This document shows, piece by piece, positions 19,601 through 28,487 of a stretch of DNA of 64,000 nt (positions are counted from its first letter, which is position 1; each line of letters opens with the position of its first letter). The translations under genes and the position numbers were made by a program. The stretch covers positions 1 through 64,000 of the forward strand of contig JALQPE010002126.1 in the NCBI GenBank assembly GCA_030407315.1, written 5' to 3'. This stretch comes from Asparagopsis taxiformis (Eukaryota > Rhodophyta > Florideophyceae > Bonnemaisoniales > Bonnemaisoniaceae). The notes under the pieces were generated by a model. The model was not told the DNA's origin, searched no databases, and saw only the letters and a program-made list of their open reading frames with translations.

Positions 19601-21244
19601 GCGCTGAAACGTCGCGGGCGCGTTCGAAAGTCCGAAAGGCATGCGGCGAAAGCGGTACGTACCGACGTGCGACGTAAACGTAGTCTTATCGCGGTCGGCG
19701 TGCGCTACCGGGATTTGCCAGTATCCCGAATTGCAGTCCAGTGTAGTGAAAACCGTCGCGTTACCGAGCGAATCGACGCAGTCGTCCATGCGCGGAATCG
19801 GATACGCGTCCTTCACGGTAGCGGCGTTCAAGCGGCGGTAGTCGATGCAGAAGCGGGAGGTCCCGTCCTTCTTAGGCACGACCACGACCGGGCTCGCCCA
19901 TTCCGACGTAGCGGGTTCGATTACCCCAGCGCGGAGCATCTTCTCCACTTGCGTACGGATAATTTCGCGCGACGCGTGTCCGGCGCGATACGGCGGTTGG
20001 TTCACGGGGGTCGCCCCCGGAACCAGCTCGATGCGGTGCTCCGTCGCGTGAATGGCTCCCAGCGTGCCGCTCCACATGCGCTCATGCTTTCGTAGCATCT
20101 CGATAATTTCCGCGTGCAGGTCGTCGTCTACTCGCTCGTCGCGTAGCGTCGCGCGTAAGAGTTCTTCCCAAGACGGCGTCGCGCTCGCAATTTCGTCGGT
20201 CTCGCGCGGGTTCGGCGGTGTCGTAACGTTGCGTCGCGTCGCGTCGTCGGGCGGTCGGTCTTGCGGGTCCGGCGCTTCCTGAGCGACTTGTAGACATCCC
20301 ACGGGGTTGGGCACGGCGGTGCCTACCTTCATGCCTTTGGGCAATACTTGTAGACGAGTGCCAGCGTTGTGTACCTGTACTCGGAAGGGTACATTCCTTC
20401 GAACCAGCGTCTCCCCGTTGGTTAAACGGAGTAGTTTCTGCGCGTAGAGGTTAGTCGCGGGAACTATAATGTAGCGCCCTTCAGCGCTCGTGGTAACGTC
20501 GATCGCTTGCGTCGCGTTCGGCGGAATCGATGTGCGGCGCGCAGCGCGAATAGGCGCGAAGCTTGCGGGTCGGGTCGTCTTCGCGGTCGGCGCGCGGCGC
20601 GGTTTCGTCGGCGTACGCGGAAGCATCGGGACGTGGTCGCCATAGCGGGTTCGCAACGCGCGCTGCGGTCCGGTGTAGATAATCTCGACTACGCGGTCGA
20701 TGAAGTCCGCTCCCAAGATACATGGAACGGATAAGCGTGGCATCACCAAGAAGGTTTGGAGATGCGCTCGGGCACCTAGAAAAACGCTAATTCGCAGCGA
20801 CGCGTTTGGCGCGAGGCGTCGTCCGTTCGCGTCGATAATCGCGCAGCGCAGCGTCGGCGGCGTAGCGTGGCGCTTCCAGTCGGCGCCTAGTACGTTTTCG
20901 CGAATGAGGCTCGGGCCTGCGCCAGTATCAAGCACGGCGGTCACCGCGGTGGCCGTGCGTTGATTATACCCGACGCGGGTCTCGAGTTTGTAGTTCGCGG
21001 TAGGGGTCTGAAACAGGACCACTGTTTCGGGTGGTAACGGAGGCGGTTTTTCGCGCGGTGGTTGCGTCATCGCGCGTCGCGTATCCGTTGAGTGAGGAGG
21101 AGCCGGCCCACCCGCTACGGCTCCTCGTAGGCGTTCCCGGGTCTTCTGCAAAACGAACCGAGTGGGGCGTGAGCTGCTCGCCGTCATGCGCGTCGTATTC
21201 GCGCGTCCGATCGTATTCGCGCTCGCGCTCGCGTGCACCCTCAT
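16616..21244 (-). pseudogene. pol: Gypsy-1 pol: PR-RT-RH-IN-chromodomain, broken
   Basis: Pol overlaps the end of gag in another frame. In order it contains an aspartic protease (AVLDTGAGPSLI) and RT blocks (EWASPVVVVPKKDG, FCIDYRRLN, RMPFGLSNAPATFQ, then the YLDD box). RNase H follows (VLDTDASQGQIG, RTDHNSLRW), then integrase with HHCC finger (HYAVTAGH...CDAC) and DDE residues (AIDILGP, LLSDNGPQF). A chromodomain ends it (FRVRWKGFSPRDDTWEP). Lesions seen are a 247-bp MITE splitting the YLDD codons (19302-19548), an extra T near 19197, frameshifts near 18655, 18370 and 17670, and a TAG at 17531-17533. It cannot encode a working polyprotein. The protein would act in cytoplasmic particles and then in nuclear integration, with the chromodomain steering target choice (family knowledge). 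Confidence 0.93.
19302..19548. mobile_element. 247-bp MITE inserted in RT active site
   Basis: AT-rich sequence inside GC-rich Gypsy-1, flanked by GGTA direct repeats (19298-19301 and 19549-19552). The ends are related as imperfect inverted repeats: CCCTATAAGA at the left, and the complement of the right end reads CCCCAGTAAGA. Removing it with one GGTA copy restores a continuous codon run around the Tyr-Leu-Asp-Asp motif. Confidence 0.85.
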
Positions 21245-23150
21245 TTTCGCGCGTTCGCTCGTTACCGTCGACGCGCTGTCGCTCGCTCTCGTTCGCGTCG
21301 CGTGCGCGCGAGACTTCGAAGACCTGAACGTTGCGCTGCAGGTTCAGTTCTTCGGGCGTTAGGCGCGCGTGGCTATGCATTTCGCGAATCGCGGCCTGCT
21401 GCTCGGACGTGAGCAGTGGGCAATTCACCATCGGGTGCCCGAACTTCCTGCATAACAGGCATCGGAACGCTGCTGTGCGAGACGTGTCGGCCGGTGCCGT
21501 CTGCCTCACAATAGGCGGTGGGTAGGTCGCGCGCGGTATGTGCGCCGTGTACGGCCTCGCGCGTTCGCGTTCCCGGTCGTCGGTATGCGCAGTGCGTCGC
21601 GAGCGGTCGGCGGGCGAGGCGTCGCGCGAGCGTGGCGTGCGGTAATTCGACGAAGGAGTGCCAAGCGAGGTCGGACTTCGCATGGGGCTCGGAGTCGAGA
21701 ACTTCCGTTCGCGCGGAGCGTGCGGTGTCGCGGCGGAGGTTGAGACGTTTGGCGATGAGAAGCCTGATGGTGGGGTGTGCCCCACGGTCAGAGCTTGCAT
21801 CATCGGTGTCTCTTCCTCGTCTACGTAGAGCGCAGGCGTTCGTCGCAGTAGTGGTCGCGCGCTCGTTGTCGGCGTCATCGCTCGGTGCGTGTCCCCGTGG
21901 CTCTGCGCCATAGAGACTAGCTCTCGAAAGGTGTATCGCCGCGGGTCACGAGACAGCGCGTCCCGCACGAGGTGTTGCGCGTAGGGGTGTAGGCCATCGA
22001 CGAAAATAGAAACAAGCGTTCGCTCGCTAAACGCGTCGCCGCAGCGCAGCGCTCGTCGTCGTAATCGCGTAGCGAATTGCGTTTCGGTTTCCTTCGGGTC
22101 TTGCGTTTGTTGCGCCACGTCGCGGTACGCTTGCGCAACGTCGCCTTCGCGCGCGTAGGTTAGTAAGAGCCACTGAACGGCTTCCGCGTAGCACGTAATC
22201 GAATCGACGCCCGCGCGCGCTCCTCGGAACGTTCGTCCCACGTACGTTTGGAACGTGTCGCGCGCCTCGTCGGCCAGGAAATACTTGAGAATCGGAAGCG
22301 CTGCGCCTTCGGATACGCCGGTGTCGTCGCATGCGCTCTTGAAGTACTTCAGGAACGATAGTACCGCGATTCCGTCAGTGCCCGTGAAATTCTCTCCTTG
22401 CATCGAATGGCGCACCATCTTCGCGGTGTTAGCCAATTCGCTCGCAATCGTTCGGTTAAACGCGCGGTCCGTATTACGCAAGCGGTACGTGCGATACGAA
22501 AGCGCGCGCGTGAACAGCTCGTTCAACGGCTGGATCTCTACCAGCCCGGGATGTGTGGGTCCATCATCGCTATCCGAACGCGGGTGGTCGTCGAATGACA
22601 GGTCCTGGCGCGCCAATTCCAGCCATCCTTCGGGGTCCGCGTCGCGCGCGTAGTTCGTAGGGGTCGCGCGCGCTGCGGTTCGCGTCCGGTTTTCGCGCGC
22701 AGCGACGTTCGCGCGTTCAATATTTTGCTCCTCACGGGAGTCCATCGTAGTGACGATTAGGTTGTGGACTTGCGCCCTCATCTGAGCGGTTAGTCCACGT
22801 GATTGGCCCTTGATAGCGCGGTCCACTGCAGCTCGTACTTCAGCCTGGAGCATGCATTGGAACGTAGGGTCGTCCACTACTTGTCGAACCAAGCTCGGAA
22901 GCGTTGCGGACGGCGTAGCGTGCACATCAGAAACGCGGAACTCGGCTTCGCGCTTCGTTGCGGCGCCATCGTCGGACGTTTGCGCGTCGTCGTCGATGCT
23001 CGCGAGCGCTTGCGTCGGTAACGGCGGCCACGGAGAAGCGGTAGGGTCAGGGATATGTGAAGCGACCAGGGCGTCGACTGCGTGCGTTTGCGACGCGACT
23101 GGCGGCGGTTCGGTCGGCGCGTTCGATCGCTCGCGCGTAGGGGGATCCAT
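20964..23150 (-). CDS. gag: Gypsy-1 Gag
   Basis: About 728 residues from the ATG at 23150 (MDPPTRER); the open frame continues upstream only with non-ATG codons. It forms the particle shell and binds element RNA. The central region (SFLKYFKSACDDTG, then ILKYFLADEARDTFQTYV) has the helical capsid pattern of Ty3/gypsy Gags. A CCHC knuckle (CLLCRKFGHPMVNC, spacing C-x2-C-x4-H-x4-C) follows near residue 550. After it comes an Arg/Glu/Asp-rich tail. The last part overlaps the start of pol, which lies in the +1 frame relative to gag. No internal stop is present, so Gag alone could still be made. Confidence 0.88.
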   Translation of the reverse strand: MDPPTRERSNAPTEPPPVASQTHAVDALVASHIPDPTASPWPPLPTQALASIDDDAQTSDDGAATKREAEFRVSDVHATPSATLPSLVRQVVDDPTFQCMLQAEVRAAVDRAIKGQSRGLTAQMRAQVHNLIVTTMDSREEQNIERANVAARENRTRTAARATPTNYARDADPEGWLELARQDLSFDDHPRSDSDDGPTHPGLVEIQPLNELFTRALSYRTYRLRNTDRAFNRTIASELANTAKMVRHSMQGENFTGTDGIAVLSFLKYFKSACDDTGVSEGAALPILKYFLADEARDTFQTYVGRTFRGARAGVDSITCYAEAVQWLLLTYAREGDVAQAYRDVAQQTQDPKETETQFATRLRRRALRCGDAFSERTLVSIFVDGLHPYAQHLVRDALSRDPRRYTFRELVSMAQSHGDTHRAMTPTTSARPLLRRTPALYVDEEETPMMQALTVGHTPPSGFSSPNVSTSAATPHAPRERKFSTPSPMRSPTSLGTPSSNYRTPRSRDASPADRSRRTAHTDDRERERARPYTAHIPRATYPPPIVRQTAPADTSRTAAFRCLLCRKFGHPMVNCPLLTSEQQAAIREMHSHARLTPEELNLQRNVQVFEVSRARDANESERQRVDGNERTRENEGAREREREYDRTREYDAHDGEQLTPHSVRFAEDPGTPTRSRSGWAGSSSLNGYATRDDATTARKTASVTTRNSGPVSDPYRELQTRDPRRV

Positions 23151-23705
23151 CGGCGCGGTCGCGTTCGATCGTCGCCTAGGGAAAAGGGAAAAAGGGATGA
23201 TGGGAAGGAGAAAGGGGAATTCGGCGCGCGTCAAAATCTAGCGTCGGCGCGTCGAAAAATTGGCAAGTAAAAAGGGAAGCGCTTCCCGAAAATTGTCTGC
23301 GTATCGGGCGCGCGTAGTAAGGGTGAGGGGGACGAGTTCGCTCGCAGGAGGGCTTCTTCCTCGCTCGGAACGCGCAAAGACGGGTCTCGATCGTCCGCGA
23401 ACCCAATATTTTCGGCACCGCCGAACCCGCGTTAGGGTTGCGGACTAGCGCGCGCACGCGCTGCGTCTTCGATCGCGTCGTTCCGCGCTGCGAATCGTCG
23501 TAATAGAGGTAGGGTAGTTATACAAACCAGAGAGGCTATGGCACCGCTTCCGGGATAGCGATACGCGCGCACGCGTCAATGGCCCTCGCTGTCGCGCACG
23601 ACGAACGGATAAAAGAAGAATTAGAGTAAGCGATAGGTTTGGCGTCCCGTGTTTCCCCAAGCGGAGTTTCTGTTCTTCGCTGAGTTCGCACGTCGGTTCG
23701 CGCAA

Positions 23706-23723
23706 TTCTAGGTCGAGACACCA
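23706..23723 (-). other. Gypsy-1 primer binding site
   Basis: Two bases inside the 5' LTR edge the minus strand reads TGGTGTCTCGACCTAGAA, the usual TGG start of a tRNA 3'-end complement. The primer tRNA would end in GGTCGAGACACCA; I cannot name it. Gypsy-2 has the closely related TGGTCTCTCGACCTAGAA. Confidence 0.7.
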
Positions 23724-23725
23724 GT

Positions 23726-24535
23726 TGTAGGACCAGCCGGGATGGCAGTCACTAAGAGAGTTCTAGAATCGCTTGCCTTGTCAGGGCGTGTTGAACCGTA
23801 ACGCGCTCGTGAACTTGCGTTTCGCACGTCGCTCGGTCGCGCTGGCGAACGGGTGGTACAACGGCGGAACGCGCAGGGTCGATCGCAACACGGGATTCGC
23901 GGGCCGGCGCAAGCCGTGATCTCAGGGGGAGATCACCGAGTAAACTCGAGCTCAACACGATCCACGCAGGGGTCGTAAATCCCTGGCCTAGCGGTAGGCG
24001 ACGCAACGCGCGGTCTCGCGGTGCGACGCAATTCGACAGTCGGTAAACGCGGCGCGCGCGCACGTATGTCGGCGATCGTGAGCAATCCGCACGCAACGTT
24101 GTAACGCAATCGGTCCTCGCGACGCGCTCAACGCTTAACTCGTAGCTGCGAAAGTGCTGACTGTTTATTGGTAGGGTGCGAAGCCATGCGACCACTAATA
24201 GCTAACTTACTTGGGACAGGCTGTCCTTGTGTGGCCGGCCGGCGGCGGCCGCACGCTCGCACGCAAAAAGGGAAATATTTTGGGAAAAAGACTTTCGTCA
24301 TAAAAAACCCAAAAAAGGGGAAATAAAGGGAAATTCGCGGAAATCGCTACACGTGGCGCGGCTCGCGGTTTCGTGGCAACGTACGCGCGCACGCGCTCGC
24401 ATTGACGCTCCGTGACACGTAATCAAGGCGCCACGCGTACGCTCGCTTACTAAACTAACTCAAACGGATGCTTGCGGATTAACGTAAACGCGCGCGCTCG
24501 CATCGGTTCCATCGACCAACTTAAATTGCGCCACA
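23726..24535 (-). repeat. Gypsy-1 5' LTR
   Basis: 810 bp, matching 10938-11746 over its full length with about ten scattered differences by eye (for example CGCTGGCGAA against CGGAGGCGAT, and A/T-run length changes). Its outer edge abuts a Gypsy-2 gag fragment rather than a target duplication. Confidence 0.93.
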
Positions 24536-25566
24536 ACCTCGAAGGTCTTCGTACACTACGCGTAGTGCCGTGGGAGTCACGTTCCCTTCGTTGAGCTGAC
24601 CGCGCGTTGCGGGGTCCATACTCACGGACTCAAACGGGCTTACCGTACGTGGTAGCTGGCCGATCGCCTCGATATCCGGCGGGATAGATCGATCAGTCGC
24701 GAAGATCGCTTCTGCTGACAAGGCCACGTCGGCTTCGGCGTCCGCTGACGTTGCAACGGTTGCCTGGGCGACGCGCTGGAATTCGACACAGCGTAATTCA
24801 TAGACCGTCGTCTGTAGCGTAGCACGTAGCTTTTCGTTAACGTAAAAGAGCTCAACCTCGTTGGTTGTCGTTATGCTCGTAGCAACTTCTAGGTCGAGAG
24901 ACCAGTGTGGAACAACGTTAGTTCTAGAAGTAGCTGGTACGAGCCACGGACACGCTGTCCTTACGAAACGAAACGAGCAGTCCACCCGCTGGTGTTTTTG
25001 ACTGTATGTTAGGTAGAACGGTAGAGATAGGTTAGCGAGTAGACACGAGCGTCACGACGCAACAATCCACGCGAGGATTACGTTAGCAAACGAGGTGGTA
25101 CGTCACCGGAGGCGCTCTCAACCAAGCCCGGAGGCACTACACGCAATCAGCCTTACGTGCGGCGATGGGTAGGGAGTACGCAGCTCGACGGAGACGAAGC
25201 CTCGTTAGGCAAAACGTAAACGTAAAACGTAGAAGTCAGTCGTAGACTAGAGCCGTTGCTCGATCGTTGTCTTGTCCCCTTTCCCTCCCGGCACGATGCC
25301 AATACCTATATAGCCACGATGGCATCGCTTTACAGTGTAAACACTACTCGTAACGTCCCCGAATGGGAAAGGACCTTGTGGGTCACACGTAGGGACCCGT
25401 TGGTCCGTTGGCCGTTGCCAATACGTTCGTTGCACACGTGTGCCGGTTGCGCGCGCGCATGCGCCAGCAATGTTCGTGCATTGCTGTCGCCAGTCGTATC
25501 CGCCGAAATTCGAATTCCGCGGAAAACGTAAATATTTGCAATTTCGGAATTGCCACGTATACTACA
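24536..25566 (-). mobile_element. Gypsy-2 fragment: 5' LTR and start of gag
   Basis: Reverse complement of 57477-58504 of the Gypsy-2 copy at the right end of the window. It contains a full LTR (24906-25566), the PBS next to it and about 370 bases of leader and gag, and stops abruptly at the Gypsy-1 LTR. Unlike the 57-kb copy, its gag frame is open across the GCTACGCTAC stretch near 24818, so this fragment preserves the ancestral reading there. Confidence 0.92.
24906..25566 (-). repeat. Gypsy-2 LTR (661 bp)
   Basis: The minus strand begins TGTAGTATACGTGGC and ends GTTGTTCCACA. It is homologous to the solo LTR at 47686-48342 and the 5' LTR at 57477-58139, with clear small indels between the three. 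Confidence 0.93.
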
Positions 25567-27010
25567 GTGTGATGGGAAGTCTCGGGGAGATATGGTGGGT
25601 AAGCGTGGGAGCACGCCGAATACAAGTAGGGATGGAACTAGGCCGTGGGGGCCAACGGTGTCGTTCATCGCTTTCACTGAGATAGCCAGAAGTGTGGCGT
25701 CATCAACGGAGGGGAAGCCGGCTCGGACTTTGAGGAAAATCTTTCGCAAGGTGTGATGGTATTTTTCGCCGGCGCCCAACGAGTTGTAGCTTTCGGTGCC
25801 TGTGCTTCTTAGCTCGATGTTCTGAACCTCGCAGGCATATTTCCATTCCGCTGATACAAAGACGGATCCTTGGTCCGTTAGCATGGATTCTGGGTAGCCA
25901 ATGTACATCGTAGACCAGTTTCTCAGAAAGGCGTTCCATACGGAGGAGACATCGACTTTGCTCAACATGCATGCAGCGCTAAAGCGTGTGGCGGCGTCCA
26001 CCATGTGCAAGACTGGCACCTGCTTCCCATTTCTTTTCGGGAGATACATAATGTCGAGTAGTAATTCTTGGTTGAAGTGAATGTTTTCATCATTTCGGAT
26101 TCGGAACGTGATCGGCCTGTTAGAGAATCGGATGCATAGGTCGCAGTTGTTGGAGATTTCTTGCAAGATTTTCTTCGTGTCTGGAGTCATTTCGTCAGGA
26201 TTTGCGCGCTGGAGGAGGTTGTACAGTTTCTGTACGCTTGGATGCAGAAGATGCTGATGTAAACGTAATAGCTGTGCTTTGGTGAACATTGTGTTCGATA
26301 TTGGTTGCCAGCATAGATAGCCGTGTCCACCTCGTCGGGTGATGGGCATAGTCCATCCGTCGTGCACGCATTGGAGTTCGTTCTTAACCGATAGAAATTG
26401 CAATCCGTTGTCGTCCATGAAGTTGATACCCATTAGGAGGGGTATGTCTTCACGAAGTTTGTCGACGTTCATTCGAAGTGTTCCGCTTGGGGTAGGGATG
26501 AGGATGGGGATTTTACCGAGTGAAGCGGTTGTCAGGGATGCGAATCGGAATCGGGCGACTGATATTGTTGGTCGGTATGGTATTCCATGTTCACCTCAGT
26601 ACATGCGCGCTTGTGGTTCGCCGATGACTGAGCATTGAGCTCCAGTGTCGATGAGGGCGCCAAGAAACCTTTTGTTGTCAGTACTATCGGTATTGCATTT
26701 CACTTTCCATGCTGATGACGGGATTTGGTGTTCAAGGTGGGATGTTTGCTTCAGTGGGCGATTAATGATGCGTGAGTTGAGTTCGAACTTTGGCAGAAGG
26801 TTGAAATCTTTGCTAAATTCATGTTTGGTTTTCGGTGGCGGCTTCGGAGGTGGGCGGTCAATCTCCTGATTCAAATTTGTATCCTCATTCGAGATTGGAG
26901 ATTTTTGTGAGGTGTTCTTCTTGACGATCTTGTTGTCGGTTGGAATGCGATCATCTTTGGTTTTTGCTGAGGGGGAGGGGTCCTCACTTAAACTCCCCCG
27001 TCCTAAAAAT
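25567..27010 (-). pseudogene. pol: Retro-3 protease-integrase, truncated
   Basis: The frame is offset -1 from gag and overlaps its end. The protease motif is LGALIDTGAQCSVIG. An in-frame TGA follows at 26596-26598, after which the same frame continues. The integrase HHCC finger shows HQHLLHP and CDLC, and the catalytic residues lie in LLLDIMYL, MLTDQGSVF and GTESYNSLGAGEKYHH. The last pattern resembles copia-type integrases I associate with fungal elements (recollection, not a search). The frame ends in the Gypsy-2 LTR. No RT is present. Confidence 0.85.
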
Positions 27011-28487
27011 GCCGGTCATTCCCGATGTCTTCGGAAATCTGGTTGAATATGTCCGTTGCACAAGACTGCGCTTCCTCATTGCTGAACAGGACGCTGTTCA
27101 TGAGTTCTACGTGACCATTCTCACTGCAATCATGTTCGGTACTGGATTCAGGCATGATCGTGGTGACGTATTCGTGGTATTCATCCTCGTGGTTCACGAT
27201 TTCTCCAAGGATTTCGGCAAATGCGGTGAGGGGTGGTGTTCCTGCTTTCTCACTTAAACGCGCGCGAACGACGTCCGCTAGTGTTCGATCCCTCTTTTTG
27301 CACTCCTCTCGCCAATGACCTAATTCGCCACAGTAGTGGCAACGGGTGCGAGATTTGCGAGCTGCCATTTGTTCCGGGGTGTGCTTGTTGCTCCGAAAGG
27401 AGTTGTGCTTGCGGTTTTCGAGCCGATTTTCACTTCGGTGGAAGGTTGGTCTGGGAGTCCCTCCTCTCTTCCCATGCTGATGTGAATCGTATACACCATA
27501 TGTGGACCCGTAGTGGAGCGGAATAGCACTGATTTGTTTGTTTTCCTCTGAAATGAGATCCTCGGACTTTGAGCTGATGTTCGATTTTTCCACATGTAAG
27601 TTCGCCGCAGTACAGAGCATCGTGTAGAAGCTGGAGTATTTGAGATCAGGGTTTGCAGATCGGGTAGTGATCACATTCGCTGCCCAAGCCTCATATTTGA
27701 CAATCCGTTCCAATGTCAGAATCTTGTATTCGTCACTGCGACATATGTTTCCGCATTTCGGAAGTGTTTCCGATAGCCTTTCGTGAACGATTCGCAACGC
27801 CTCGATGTCGTTACATCATTTTTCGCTTCGAATTGATCGCATAGTGGTGCTATTTATGTACGACTGCGCCTGGCTTTGGTGATGGAGTGTGTCGAACTGA
27901 TCCTGTAGCAAATTGAAGGCTTCGGAAAGAGTCATCTTCTTGCCCTGGATATGCTCGAAGTAGAAGCGCTTGGAATCGCCATCTAGACAGTGCCAGAGGA
28001 CGTCAGTGGCTTCGTCTAAGGGTAGCCCTTGCTGTAAGCATGCGGCTTCGAAAGTCTTTGACATCGTATAGAAGTCCGTTCCGCAATCCGGTGCTCCAGT
28101 GAAGTATTTGCCCTTGACCATTAATGCCACGCGACTTTTGTTGCCGGCGAGGTCATATGTTGGTGTGCCGGACTCTTTGGTCTCGTCGCGACTGACGTTG
28201 TCTATGTTGTTGTTTTCGGCTTTTGGGATGTATGTAGCGTCGTCGGGGTCGCTTCCGCATGATGAGGGCTCAATGTCGTCTGGCGATTGCCGAGTAATCG
28301 ACGGTTCTGGTAGCGTTTGGCGTTTAGGCTTCCCGTGATTCCTTTTTTCAGGTGTCTCTATGGGAGTCACGATGTCCTCCGGATTTGAGAGGGTCGAATC
28401 ACAGCAAGAGAAATTGGCTGATACGAGATGTTGCATATTGTCTCCGCCAGTTGGGGGTCGAGAAAAGAAATGGTGCCTTGCTGGCAT
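27003..28487 (-). pseudogene. gag: Retro-3 Gag with one in-frame TGA
   Basis: About 494 codons in a single frame, interrupted by TGA at 27816-27818, where the sequence on both sides stays in frame. The N-terminal half is acidic and Ser/Pro-rich, the centre is helical (ATDVLWHCLDGDSKRFYFEH), and the end carries a CCHC knuckle CHYCGELGHWREEC. Gag would package the element RNA. The stop may be a nonsense mutation or, less likely, a read-through codon. Confidence 0.85.

Larger units (their letters stand above)
10938..24535 (-). mobile_element. Gypsy-1: chromodomain Ty3/gypsy LTR retrotransposon
   Basis: About 13.6 kb, GC-rich unlike the flanking DNA, oriented on the minus strand. From the 5' side it carries an LTR (23726-24535), PBS, gag, protease, RT, RNase H, integrase, a C-terminal chromodomain, a repeat-rich spacer, an extra ORF in antisense (11932-14769), a polypurine tract and the 3' LTR (10938-11746). 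A chromodomain after the integrase places it among chromoviruses. The flanking 5-mers (AGGAT left, ACCTC right) do not match, and the LTRs differ at about ten sites by eye, so this copy is old or recombinant. The pol genes are inactivated. Confidence 0.93.
25567..28487 (-). mobile_element. Retro-3: truncated copia-like retrotransposon
   Basis: Minus-strand element with gag, protease and integrase. Integrase directly follows protease, which is the Ty1/copia gene order. The part that should hold RT and RNase H is missing because the Gypsy-2 LTR boundary at 25566 cuts the integrase tail. I could not delimit its 5' LTR; the DNA just upstream (28480-28530) shares 25 perfect bases with 55390-55414. 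Confidence 0.85.
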
